Assembly: GCA_023614405.1 (NCBI GenBank)
Contig: JAJUPC010000234.1
Location: forward strand, 407,501-471,500
Origin: Avena insularis
Lineage: Eukaryota > Streptophyta > Magnoliopsida > Poales > Poaceae
Length of the DNA stretch: 64,000 nt
Direction of reading: 5' to 3'
Below the pieces are notes generated by a model, which was not told the DNA's origin, ran no database searches, and saw nothing but the letters and a program-made list of their open reading frames with translations. This document shows positions 28,018 through 39,865 of this stretch, in pieces (position 1 is the stretch's first letter; each line of letters begins with the position of its first letter). The position numbers and the translations under genes were made by a program.

Positions 28018-29193
28018 TCAATGACTCTGGTTGTTGTTAGTAAAAAGAACACACATGCAATGACACTGGTGGATCCATAGGTGGATTGTGAAAAGAGCAC
28101 ACATGCAATGACACTAGTGGATCCATATGTGGTATGTGAAAAGAACACACATGCAATGACTCCAGTTGTTGTTAGTAAAAAGAACACCCATGTAATGACA
28201 CTGGTGGATCCATGTGTGGTCTTTGAAGAGAACACACATTTCAATGACTCTGGTTGTTGTTAGTAAAAAGAACACACATGAAATGACACTGGTGGATCCA
28301 TAGGTGGATTGTGAAAAGAACACACATGCAATGACACTGGTGGGTCCATATGTGGTATGTGAAAAGAACACACATGCAATGACTCTGGTTGTTGTTAGTA
28401 AAAATAACACACATGCAATGACACTGGTGGATCCATAGGTGGATTGTGAAAAGAACACACATGCAATGGCACTGGTGGATCCATCGGTGGTATGTGAAAA
28501 GGACACACATTTCAATGACTCTGGTTGTTGTTAGTAAAAAGAACACACATGCAATGACACAGGTGGATCCATGTGTGGTCTCTAAAGAGATCACACATTT
28601 CAATGACTCTTGTTGTTAGTAAAAAGACACACATGCAATGACACTGGTGGATCCATGTGTGGTCTGTAAAGAGATCACACATTTCAATGACACTGGTGGA
28701 TCCATATGTGGTATGTGAAAAGAACAGTCATGAAATGACTCCAGTTGCTGTTAGTAAAAAGAACACACATGCAATGACACTGGTGGATCCATAGGTGGAT
28801 TGTGAAAAGAACACAAATGCAATGACAGTGGTGGATCCATATGTGGTATGTAAAAAGAACACACATGCAATGACTCTGGTTGTTGTTAGTAAATAGAACA
28901 CACATGCAATGACATTGGTGGATCCATAGGTGGATTATGAAAAGAACACACATGCAATGACACTGGTGGATCCATAGGTGGTATGTGAAAAGAACACACA
29001 TTTCAGTGACTCTGGTTGTTGTTAGTAAAAAGAACACACATGCAATGACACTGGTGGATCCACAGGTGGATTGTGAAAAGAGCACACATGCAATGAGTCT
29101 GCTGTTGTTAGTAAAAAGAACACACATGCAATGACACTGGTGGATCCATAGGTGGATTGTGGAAAGAACACACATGCAATGACACTGGTGGAT
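28018..29193 (+). repeat. Segmental duplication, 6028 bp offset, copy 2
   Basis: This is the second copy of 21990-23165. After 29193 it departs from the template: here B' follows, where copy 1 has GGATCCTTATGTGG. Confidence 0.8.
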
Positions 29194-29279
29194 CCATAGG
29201 TGGTATGTGAAAAGAACACACATTTCAATGAGTCTGGTTGTCGTTAGTAAAAAGAACACACATGCAATGACACTGGTGG

Positions 29280-29637
29280 ATCCATAGGTGGATTGTGAAA
29301 AGAGCACACATGCAATGACACTAGTGGATCCATATGTGGTATGTGCAAAGAACACACAAGCAATGACTCCAGTTGTAGTTAGTAAAAAGAACACATATGT
29401 AATGACACTGGTGGATCCATGTGTGGTCTTTGAAGAGAACACACATTTCAATGACTCTGGTTGTTGTTAGTAAAAAGAACACACATGCAATGACACTAGC
29501 GGATCCATAGGTGGATTGTGAAAAGAACACACATGCAATGACACTGGTGGGTCCATATGTGGTATGTGAAAAGAACACACATGCAATGACTCTGGTTGTT
29601 GTTAGTAAAAAGAACACACATGCAATGACACTGGTGG
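29280..29637 (+). repeat. Local 358 bp tandem duplication, copy 1
   Basis: This is followed directly by a related copy at 29638-29995. Both carry the rare ATGTGCAAAGAACACAC form in a B module and ACAAGCAATG after it. It is a short-range expansion inside the second 6028/7150 bp block. Confidence 0.65.
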
Positions 29638-29995
29638 ATCCATAGGTGGATTGTGAAAAGATCACACATCCAATGACACTAGTGGATCCATATGTGGTAT
29701 GTGCAAAGAACACACAAGCAATGACTCCAGTTGTTGTTAGTAAAAAGAACACAGATGTAGTGACACTGGTGGATCCATGTGTGGTCTTTGAAGACAACAC
29801 ACATTTCAATGCCTCTGGTTGTTGTTAGTAAAAAGAACGCACATTCAATGACACTGGTGGATCCATAGGTGGATTGTGAAAAGAACACACATGCAATGAC
29901 ACTGGTGGATCCATAGGCGTTATGTGAAAAGGACACACATTTCAATGACTCTGGTTGTTGTTAGTAAAAAGAACACACATGCAATGACACTGGTA
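29638..29995 (+). repeat. Local 358 bp tandem duplication, copy 2
   Basis: This is the second copy of 29280-29637, with private changes such as AGATCACACATCC, GATGTAGTG and GAACGCACATTC. It is weaker towards its right end. Confidence 0.6.
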
Positions 29996-31611
29996 GATCC
30001 ATCGGTGGATTGTGAAAAGAGCACACATGCAATGACACTGGTGGATCCATATGTGGTATGTGAAAAGAAAACACATGCAATGACTTCAGTTGTTGTTAGA
30101 AAAAATAACACACATGCAATGACATTGGTGGATCCATGTGTGGTCTCTGAAGAGAACACACATTTCAATGACACTGGTCGATCCATATGTGGTATGTGAA
30201 AAGAACAGTCATGAAATGACTCCAGTTGTTGGTAGTAAAAAGAACACACATGCAATGACACTGGTGGATCCATAGGTGGATTGTGAAAAGAACACACATG
30301 CAATGACACTGGTGGATCCTCATGTGGTATGCGAAAAGAACACGCATGCAATGACTCTGGTTGTTGTTAGTAAAAAGATCACACATGCAATGACACTAGT
30401 GGATCCATGTGTGGTCTCTGAAGAGAACACACATGCAATGACACTGGTGGATCCATTGGTGGTATGTGAAAAGAACACACATTTCAATGAGTTTGGTTGT
30501 TGTTAGTAAAAAGACACACATGCAATGACACTGGTGGATCCATGTGTGGTCTCTAAAGAGATCACACATTTCAAAGACACTTGTGGATCCATATGTGGTA
30601 TGTGAAAAGAACAGTAATGAAATGACTCCAATTGTTGTTAGTAAAAAGAACACACATGCAATGACACTGGTGGATCCATAGGTGGATTGTGAAAAGAACA
30701 CAAATGTAATGACACTGGTGCATCCATATGTGGTATATGAAAAGAACACACATGCAATGACTCTGGTTGTTAGTAAATAGAACACACATGCAATGACACT
30801 GGTGGATCCATAGGTGGATTGTGAAAAGAACACACATGCAATGACACTGGTGGATCCATAGGTGGTATGTGAAAAGAACACACATTTCAATGACACTGGT
30901 TGTTGTTAGTAAAAAGAACACACATGCAATGACACTTTGGTGGATCCATAGGTGGATTGTGAAAGAGCACACATGCAATGACTCTGGTTGTTGTTAGTAA
31001 AAGAACACACATGAAATGACACTGGTGGATCCATAGGTGGATTGTGAAAAGAAAACACACATGCAATGACACTGGTTGATCCATAGGTGGTATGTGAAAA
31101 GAACACACATTTCAATGAGTCTGGTTTTTGTTAGTAAAAAGAACACACATGCAATGACACTGGTGGATCCATAGGTGGATTGTGAAAAGAGCACACATGC
31201 AATGACACTAGTGGATCCATATGTGGTATGTGAAAAGAACACACAAGCAATGACTCCAGTTGTTGTTAGTAAAAAGAACACACATGTAATGACACTGGTG
31301 GATCCTTGTGTGGTGTTTGAAGAGAACACACATTTCAATGACTCTGGTTGTTGTTAGTAAAAAGAACACACATGCAATGACACTGGTGGATCCATAGGTG
31401 GATTGTGAAATGATCACACATGCAATGACAGTGGTGGGTCCATATGTGGTATGTTAAAAGAACACACATGCAATGACTCTGGTTGTTGTTAGTAAAAAGA
31501 ACACACATGCAATGACACTGGTGGATCCATAGGTGGATTGTGAAAAGAACACACATGCAATGACACTGGTGGATCCATAGGTGGTATGTGAAAAGAACAC
31601 ACATTTCAATG

Positions 31612-31650
31612 ACTCTGGTTGTTGTTAGTAAAAAGAACACACATACAATG
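31612..31650 (+). repeat. Reference module C (39 bp)
   Basis: The head is ACTCTGGTTGTTGTTAG followed by TAAAAA and the shared core. It lacks the GGATCC site present in the other heads. Its GTT triplets are the only microsatellite-like tract in the array. Common variants are ACTCCAGTTG, ACTCTAGTTG, AGTCTGG and a TAAATAGAAC form. The length is divisible by three. Confidence 0.9.
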
Positions 31651-31698
31651 ACACTGGTGGATCCATAGGTGGATTGTGAAAAGAGCACACATGCAATG
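31651..31698 (+). repeat. Reference module A (48 bp)
   Basis: The head is ACACTGGTGGATCC followed by ATAGGTGGATTGTG, then AAAA and the core. In this copy the core starts GAGCACAC instead of GAACACAC. The GAGC form tends to occur just before a B module and the GAAC form before B', so this single base reports position in the higher-order unit. The length is divisible by three. Confidence 0.9.
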
Positions 31699-31746
31699 AC
31701 ACTGGTGGATCCATATGTGGTATGTGAAAAGAACACACATGCAATG
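31699..31746 (+). repeat. Reference module B (48 bp)
   Basis: The head is ACACTGGTGGATCC followed by ATATGTGGTATGTG, then AAAA and the core. BamHI-type GGATCC and NdeI-type CATATG palindromes lie side by side. Variants include GGGTCC, which destroys the first site and recurs at fixed places in the higher-order unit, and TATGCG, which introduces one of the few CG dinucleotides. Confidence 0.9.
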
Positions 31747-31833
31747 ACTCTGATTCTTGTTAGTAAAAAGAACACACATGCAATGACACTGGTGGATCCA
31801 TAGGTGGATTGTGAAAAGAACACACATGCAATG

Positions 31834-31882
31834 ACACTGGTGGATCCATAGGTGGTATGTGAAAAGAACACACATTTCAATG
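31834..31882 (+). repeat. Reference module B' (49 bp)
   Basis: The head combines ATAGG of module A with TGGTATGTG of module B, so it looks like an A/B recombinant. The tail reads CACACATTTCAATG, one base longer than the usual core, which shifts the reading frame of anything translated through it. It usually stands third in a triplet. Confidence 0.88.
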
Positions 31883-32056
31883 ACTCTGGTTGTTGTTAGT
31901 AAAAAGAACACACATGCAATGACACTGGTGGATCCATAGGTGGATTGTGAAAAGAGCACACATGCAATGACACTGGTGGATCCATATGTGGTATGTGAAA
32001 AGAACACACATGCAATGACTCCAGTTGTTGTTAGTAAAAAGAACACACATGCAATG

Positions 32057-32105
32057 ACATTGGTGGATCCATGTGTGGTATCTGAAGAGAACACACATTT
32101 CAATG
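32057..32105 (+). repeat. Reference module D (49 bp)
   Basis: The head is GGATCC followed by ATGTGTGGT, then a CTCTGAAG-like stretch. This copy reads ATCTGAAG. The tail is GAACACACATTTCAATG. D replaces A in every fourth triplet or so, and can close a block without a following B-type module (C-D, 88 bp). A 48 bp form with the standard tail also exists at 32328-32375. Confidence 0.88.
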
Positions 32106-32153
32106 ACACTGGTGGATCCATATGTGGTATGTGAAAAGAACAGTCATGAAATG
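32106..32153 (+). repeat. Reference module E (48 bp)
   Basis: This is a B head whose core is changed to GAACAGTCATGAAATG. It almost always follows D. Variants are CCGTCATG (43627, 45429, 47450, 50580, 53579, 54350, 57477, 63232), CTGTCATG (40529, 41876) and AGTAATG (23459, 30611). The variants cluster by duplicated segment, which makes E a convenient marker of array history. Confidence 0.88.
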
Positions 32154-32562
32154 ACTCCAGTTGTTGTTAGTAAAAAGAACACACATGCAATGACACTGGT
32201 GGATCTATAGGTGGATTGTGAAAAGAACACACATGCAATGACACTGGTGGATCCATATGTGGTATGCGAAAAGAACACACATGCAATGACTCTGGTTGTT
32301 GTTAGTAAAAAGATCACACATGCAATGACACTGGTGGATCCATGTGTGGTCTCTGAAGAGAACACACATGCAATGACACTGGTGGATCCATAGGTGGTAT
32401 GTGAAAAGAACACATATTTCAATGAGTCTGGTTGTTGTTAGTAAAAAGAACACACATGCAATGACAATGGTGGATCCATAGGTGGATTGTGAAAAGAGCA
32501 CAAATGCAATGACACTAGTGGATCCATATGTGGTATGTGAAAAGAACACACATGCAATGACT

Positions 32563-33015
32563 CTAGTTGTTGTTAGTAAAAAGAACACACATGTAATGAC
32601 ACTGGTGGATCCATGTGTGGTCTCTGAAGAGAACACACATTTCAATGACTCTGGCTGTTGTTAGTAAAAAGAACACACATGCAATGACACTAGTGGATCC
32701 ACAGGTGGATTGTGAAAATAACACAAATGCAATGACACTGGTGGGTCCATATGTGGTATGTGAAAAGAACACACATTTCAATGACTCCACTTGTTGTTTG
32801 TAAAAAGAACACACATGCAATGACACTAGTGGATCCATGGGTGGTCTCTGAAGAGAACACACATGCAATGACACTGGTGGATCCATATGTGGTATGTGAA
32901 AAGAACACACATGCAATGACACTGGTTGTTGTTAGTAAAAAGAGCACACATGCAATGACACTGGTGGATGCATGTGTGGTCTCTGAAGAGAACACACATT
33001 TCAATGTCTCTTGAT
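32563..33015 (+). repeat. Segment repeated at 3684 bp offset, copy 1
   Basis: This matches 36247-36699. Shared markers are GGCTGTTGTTAG, GGATCCACAGG, GAAAATAACACAAATG, CCACTTGTTGTTTG, GGATCCATGGG and CTTGATGATAG. The last, a shortened C module, is also found near 34354. Confidence 0.78.
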
Positions 33016-34216
33016 GATAGTAAAAAGACACACATGCAATGACACTGGTGGATCCATGTGTGGTCTCTAAAGAGATCACACATTTCAATGACACTGGTGG
33101 ATCCATATGTGGTATGTGAAAAGAAAAAATCATGAAATGACTCCAGTTGTTGTTAGTAAAAAGAACACACATGCAATGACACTGGTGGATCCATAGGTGG
33201 ATTGTGAAAAGAGCACACATGCAATGACACTGGTGGATCCATATGTGGTATGTGAAAAGAACACACATGCAATGACTCTGGTTGTTGTTAGTAAATAGAA
33301 CACACATGCAATGACACTGGTGGATCCATAGGTGGATTGTGAAAAGAACACACATGCAATGACACTGGTGGATCCATAGGTGGTATGTGAAAAGAACACA
33401 CATTTCAATGACTCTGGTTGTTCTTAGTAAAAAGAACACACATGCAATGACACTGGTGGATCCATAGGTGGATTGTGAAAAGAGCACACATGCAATGACT
33501 CTGGTTGTTGTTAGTAAAAAGATAACACATACAATGACACTGGTGGATCCATAGGTGGATTGTGAAAAGAACACACATGAAATGACACAGGTGGATCCAT
33601 AGGTGGTATGTGAAAAGAACACACATTTCAATGAGTCTGGTTGTTGTTAGTAAAAAGAACACACATGCAATAACACTAGTGGATCCATAGGTGGATTGTG
33701 AAAAGACCACACATGCAATGACACTAGTGGATCCATATGTGGTATGTGAAAAGAACACACATGCAATGACTCCAGTTGTTGTTAGTAAAAAGAACACACA
33801 TGTAATGACACTGGTGGATTCATGTGTGGTCTCTGAAGAGAACACACATTTCAATGACTCTGGTGGTTGTTAGTAAAAAGAACACACATGCAATGACACT
33901 GGTGGATCCATAGGTGGATTGTGAAAAGAACACACATGCAATGACACTGGTGGGGCCATATGTGGTATGTGAAAAGAACACACATGCAATGACTCTGGTT
34001 GTTGTTAGTAAAAAGAACACACATGCAATGACACTGGTGGATCCATAGGTGGATTGTGAAAAGAACACACATGCAATGACACTGGTGGATCCATAGGTGG
34101 TATGTGAAAAGAACACACATTTCAATGACTCTGGTGGTTGTTAGTAAAAAGAACACACATGCAATGACACTGGTGGATCCATAGGTGGATTGTGAAAAGA
34201 GCACACATGCAATGAC
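32873..34216 (+). repeat. Direct tandem duplication of about 1343 bp, copy 1
   Basis: This is followed directly by a near-identical copy at 34217-35559. Its E module has decayed to GAAAAAATCATGAAATG near 33122, whereas copy 2 has the standard CAGTCATG. The junction lies within a B module near 34217, which joins an upstream ACATTGG head to a downstream B tail. Confidence 0.82.
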
Positions 34217-35559
34217 ATTGGTGGATCCATATGTGGTATGTGAAAAGAACACACATGCAATGACACTGGTTGTTGTTAGTAAAAAGAGCACACATGCAAT
34301 GACACTGGTGGATGCATGTGTGGTCTCTGAAGGGAACACACATTTCAATGTCTCTTGATGATAGTAAAAAGACACACATGCAATGACACTGGTGGATCCA
34401 TGTGTGGTCTCTAAAGAGATCACACATTTCAATGACACTGGTGGATCCATATGTGGTATGTGAAAAGAACAGTCATGAAATGACTCCAGTTGTTGTTAGT
34501 AAAAAGAACACACATGCAATGACACTGGTGGATCCATAGGTGGATTGTGAAAAGAGCACACATGCAATGACACTGGTGGATCCATATGTGGTATGTGAAA
34601 AGAACACACATGCAATGACTCTGGTTGTTGTTAGTAAATAGAGCACACATGCAATGACACTGGTGGATCCATAGGTGGATTGTGAAAAGAACACACATGC
34701 AATGACACTGGTGGATCCATAGGTGGTATGTGAAAAGAACACACATTTCAATGACTCTGGTTGTTCTTAGTAAAAAGAACACACATGCAATGACACTGGT
34801 GGATCCATAGGTGGATTGTGAAAAGAGCACACATGCAATGACTCTGGTTGTTGTTAGTAAAAAGAACACACATACAATGACACTGGTGGATCCATAGGTG
34901 GATTGTGAAAAGAACACACATGAAATGACACAGGTGGATCCATAGGTGGTATGTGAAAAGAACACACATTTCAATGAGTCTGGTTGTTGTTAGTAAAAAG
35001 AACACACATGCAATAACACTAGTGGATCCATAGGTGGATTGTGAAAAGACCACACATGCAATGACACTAGTGGATCCATATGTGGTATGTGAAACGAACA
35101 CACATGCAATGACTCCAGTTGTTGTTAGTAAAAAGAACACACATGTAATGACACTGGTGGATTCATGTGTGGTCTCTGAAGAGAACACACATTTCAATGA
35201 CTCTGGTGGTTGTTAGTAAAAAGAACACACATGCAATGACACTGGTGGATCCATAGGTGGATTGTGAAAAGAACACACATGCAATGACACTGGTGGGTCC
35301 ATATGTGGTATGTGAAAAGAACACACATGCAATGACTCTGGTTCTTGTTAGTAAAAAGAACACACATGCAATGACACTGGTGGATCCATAGGTGGATTGT
35401 GAAAAGAACACACATGCAATGACACTGGTGGATCCATAGGTGGTATGTGAAAAGAACACACATTTCAATGACTCTGGTGGTTGTTAGTAAAAAGAACACA
35501 CATGCAATGACACTGGTGGATCCATAGGTGGATTGTGAAAAGAGCACACATGCAATGAC
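34217..35559 (+). repeat. Direct tandem duplication of about 1343 bp, copy 2
   Basis: This is the second copy of 32873-34216, with private changes such as AAATAGAGCAC near 34640 and GAAACGAACAC near 35092. A B module with the ACATTGG head begins again directly after it, showing where a third copy would start. Confidence 0.82.
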
Positions 35560-35691
35560 ATTGGTGGATCCATATGTGGTATGTGAAAAGAACACACATG
35601 CAATGACTCCAGTTGTTGTTAGTAAAAAGAACACACATCTAATGACATTGGTGGATCCATGTGTGGTCTCTGAAGAGAACACACATTTCAA

Positions 35692-36010
35692 TGACACTGG
35701 TGGATCCATATGTGGTATGTGAAAATAACAGTCATGAAATGACTCCAGTTATTGTTAGTAAAAAGAACACACATGCAATGACACTGGTGGATCCATAGGT
35801 GGATTGTGAAAAGAACACACATGCAATGACACTGGTGGATCCATATGTGGTATGCGAAAAGAACACACATGCAATGACACTAGTGGATCCATATGTGGTT
35901 TGTGAAAAGAACACACGTGCAATGACTCCAGTTGTTGTTAGTAAAAAGAACACACATGTAATGACACTGGTGGATCCATGTGTGGTCTCTGAAGAGAACA
36001 CACATTTCAA
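35692..36010 (+). repeat. Direct tandem duplication of 319 bp, copy 1
   Basis: This is followed directly by 36011-36329. Each copy contains E, C (with TTATTGTTAG), A, B, B, C, D. The doubled B module without an intervening C is unusual and marks both copies. Confidence 0.8.
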
Positions 36011-36329
36011 TGACACTGGTGGATCCATATGTGGTATGTGAAAAGAACAGTCATGAAATGACTCCAATTATTGTTAGTAAAAAGAACACACATGCAATGA
36101 CACTGGTGGATCCATAGGTGGATTGTGAAAAGAACACACATGCAATGACACTGGTGGATCCATATGTGGTATGCGAAAAGAACACACATGCAATGACACT
36201 AGTGGATCCATATGTGGTATGTGAAAAGAACACACATGCAATGACTCCAGTTGTTGTTAGTAAAAAGAACACACATGTAATGACACTGGTGGATCCATGT
36301 GTGGTCTCTGAAGAGAACACACATTTCAA
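36011..36329 (+). repeat. Direct tandem duplication of 319 bp, copy 2
   Basis: This is the second copy of 35692-36010. Differences are CCAATTATTG for CCAGTTATTG, and GGTATGTG for GGTTTGTG in the second B module. Confidence 0.8.
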
Positions 36330-36699
36330 TGACTCTGGCTGTTGTTAGTAAAAAGAACACACATGCAATGACACTAGTGGATCCACAGGTGGATTGTGAA
36401 AATAACACAAATGCAATGACACTGGTGGGTCCATATGTGGTATGTGAAAAGAACACACATTTCAATGACTCCACTTGTTGTTTGTAAAAAGAACACACAT
36501 GCAATGACACTAGTGGATCCATGGGTGGTCTCTGAAGAGAACACACATGCAATGACACTGGTGGATCCATATGTGGTATGTGAAAAGAACACACATGCAA
36601 TGACACTGGTTGTTGTTAGTAAAAAGAGCACACATGCAATGACACTGGTGGATGCATGTGTGGTCTCTGAAGAGAACACACATTTAATTGTCTCTTGAT
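36247..36699 (+). repeat. Segment repeated at 3684 bp offset, copy 2
   Basis: This is the second copy of 32563-33015, with ATTTAATTGTC near 36684 where copy 1 has ATTTCAATGTC. Confidence 0.78.
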
Positions 36700-39600
36700 G
36701 ATAGTAAAAAGACACACATGCAATGACACTGGTGGATCCATGTGTGGTCTCTAAAGAGATCACACATTTCAATGACACTGGTGGATCCATATGTGGTATG
36801 TGAAAAGAACAGTCATGAAATGACTCCAGTTGTTGTTAGTAAAAAGAACACACATGCAATGACACTGGTGGATCCATAGGTGGATTGTGAAAAGAGCACA
36901 CATGCAATGACACTGGTGGATCCATATGTGGTATGTGAAAAGAACACACATGCAATGACTCTGGTTGTTTTTAGTAAATAGAACACACATGCAATGACAC
37001 TGGTGGATCCATAGGTGGATTGTGAAAAGAACACACATGCAATGACACTAGTGGATCCATAGGTGGTATGTGAAAAGAACACACATTTCAATGACTCTGG
37101 TTGTTGTTAGTAAAAAGAACACACATGCAATGACACTGGTGGATCCATAGGTGGATTATGAAAAGAGGACACATGCAATGACACTAGTGGATCCATATGT
37201 GGTATGTGAAAAGAACACACAAGCAATGACTCCAGTTGTTGTTATTAAAAAGAACACCCATGTAATGACACTGGTGGATCCATGTGTGGTCTATGAAGAG
37301 AACACACATTTCAATGACTCTGGTTGTTGTTAGTAAAAAGAGAACACATGCAATGACACTGGTGGATCCATAGGTGGATTGTGAAAAGAACACACATGCA
37401 ATGACACTGGTGGATCCATAGGTGGATTGTGAAAAGAGCACACATGCAATGACTCTGCTGTTGTTAGTAAAAAGAACACACATGCAATGACACTGGTGGA
37501 TCCATAGGTGGATTGTGAAAAGAACACACACGCAATGACACAGGTGGATCCATAGGTGGTATGTGAAAAGAACACACATTTCAATGAGTCTGGTTGTTGT
37601 TAGTAAAAAGAACACACATGCAATGACACTGGTGGATCCATAGGTGGATTGTGAAAACAGCACACATGCAATGACACTAGTGGATCCATATGTGGTATGT
37701 GAAAAGAACACACATGCAATGACTCCAGTTGTTGTTAGTAAAAAGAACACACATGTAATGACACTGGTGGATCCATGTGTTGTCTTTGAAGAGAACACAC
37801 ATTTCAATGACTCTGGTTGTTGTTAGTAAAAAGAACACACATGCAATGACACTGGTGGATCCATAGGTGGATTGTGAAAAGAACACACATGCAATGCCAC
37901 TGGTGGGTCCATATGTGGTATGTGAAAAGAACACACATGCAATGACTCTAGTTATTGTTAGTAAAAAGAACACACATGCAATGACACTGGTGGATCCATA
38001 GGTGGATTGTCAAAAGAGCACACATGCAATGACACTGGTGGATCCATATGTGGTATGTGAAAAGAACACACATGCAATGACTCTGGTTGTTGTTAGAAAA
38101 AAGAACACACATGCAATGACATTGGTGGATCCATGTGTGGTCTCTAAAGAGAACACACATTTCAATGACACTGGTGGATCCATATGTGGTATGTGAAAAG
38201 AACAGTCATGAAATGACTCAAGTTGTTGTTAGTAAAAAGAACACACATGCAATGACACTGGTGGATCCAAAGGTGGATTGTGAAAAGAACACACATCCAA
38301 TGACACTGGTGGATCCATATGTGGTATGTGAAAAGAACACACATGCAATGACTCTGGTTGTTGTTAGTAAAAAGAGCACACATGCAATGACACTGGTGGA
38401 TGCATGTGTGGTCTTTGAAGAGAACACACATTTCAATGACTCTTGTTATTAGTAACAATACACACATGCAATGACACTGGTGGATCCATGTGTGGTCTCT
38501 AAAGAGATCACACATTTCAATGACACTAGTGGATCCATATGTGGTATGTGAAAATAACAGTCATGAAATGACTCCAGTTGTTGTTAGTAAAAAGAACACA
38601 CATGCAATGACACTGGTGGATCCATAGGTGGATTGTGAAAAGAGCACACATGCAACGACACTGGTGGATCCATATGTGGTATGTGAAAAGAACACACATG
38701 CAATGACTCTGGTTGTTGTTAGTAAATAGAACACACATGCAATGATACTGGTGGATCCATAGGTGGATTGTGAAAAGAACACACATGCAATGACACTGGT
38801 GGATCCATAGGTGGTTTGTGAAAAGAACACACATTTCAGTGACTCTGGTTGTTGTTAGTAAAAAGAACACACATGCAATGACACTGGTGGATCCATAGGT
38901 GGATTGTGAAAAGAGCACACATGCAATGACACTGGTGGATCCATATGTGGTATGTGAAAAGAACCCACATGCAATGACTCCAGTTGTTGTTAGTAAAAAG
39001 AACACACATGCAATGACATTGGTGGATCCATGTGTGGTCTCTAAAGAGAACACACATTTCAATGACACTGGTGGATCCATATGTGGTATGTGAAAAGAAC
39101 AGTCATGAACTGACTCTAGTTGTTGTTAGTAAAAAGAACACACATGCAATGACACTGGTGGATCCATAGGTGGGTTGTGGAAAGAACACACATGCAATGA
39201 CACTGGTGGATCCATATGTGGTATGCGAAAAGAACACACATGCAATGACTCTGGTTGTTGTTAGTAAAAAGAGCACACATGCAATGACACTGGTGGATCC
39301 ATAGGTGGATTGTGAAAAGAACACACATGCAATGACACTGGTGGATCCATAGGTGGTATGTGAAAAGAACACACATTTCAATGACTCTGGTTGTTGTTAG
39401 TAAAAAGAACACACATGCAATGACACTGGTGGATCCATAGGTGGATTGTGAAAAGAGCACACATGCAATGACACTGGTGGATCCATATGTGGTATGTGAA
39501 AAGAACACACATGCAATGACTCCAGTTGTTGTTAGTAAAAAGAACACACATGCAATGACACTGGTGGATCCATAGGTGGATTGTGAAAAGAACACACATG

Positions 39601-39865
39601 CAATGACACTGGTGGGTCTATATGTGGTATGTGAAAATAACACACATGCAATGACTCTTGTTGTTGTTAGTAAATAGAACACACATGCAATGACACTGGT
39701 GGATCTATAGGTGGATTGTGAAAAGAACACACATGCAATGACACTGGTGGATCCATAGGTGGTATGTGAAAAGAACACACATTTCAATGACTCTGGTTGT
39801 TGTTAGTAAAAAGAACACACATTTCAATGACTCTGGTTGTTAGTAAAAAGAACACACATGCAATG

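Larger units (their letters stand above)
31612..31746 (+). repeat. Reference basic unit C-A-B (135 bp)
   Basis: Three modules of 39, 48 and 48 bp form the most frequent triplet. With B' the unit is 136 bp. GGATCC occurs twice per unit, 48 and 87 bp apart, so the array has a built-in BamHI ladder. The unit is 45 codons long with no frame change. Confidence 0.88.
30267..32586 (+). repeat. Segmental duplication, about 7150 bp offset, copy 2
   Basis: This is the second copy of 23115-25435. Together with 25416-27525 and 28018-29193 it rebuilds the whole 20425-25435 block in expanded form, about 7.2 kb instead of 5.0 kb. Confidence 0.82.
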
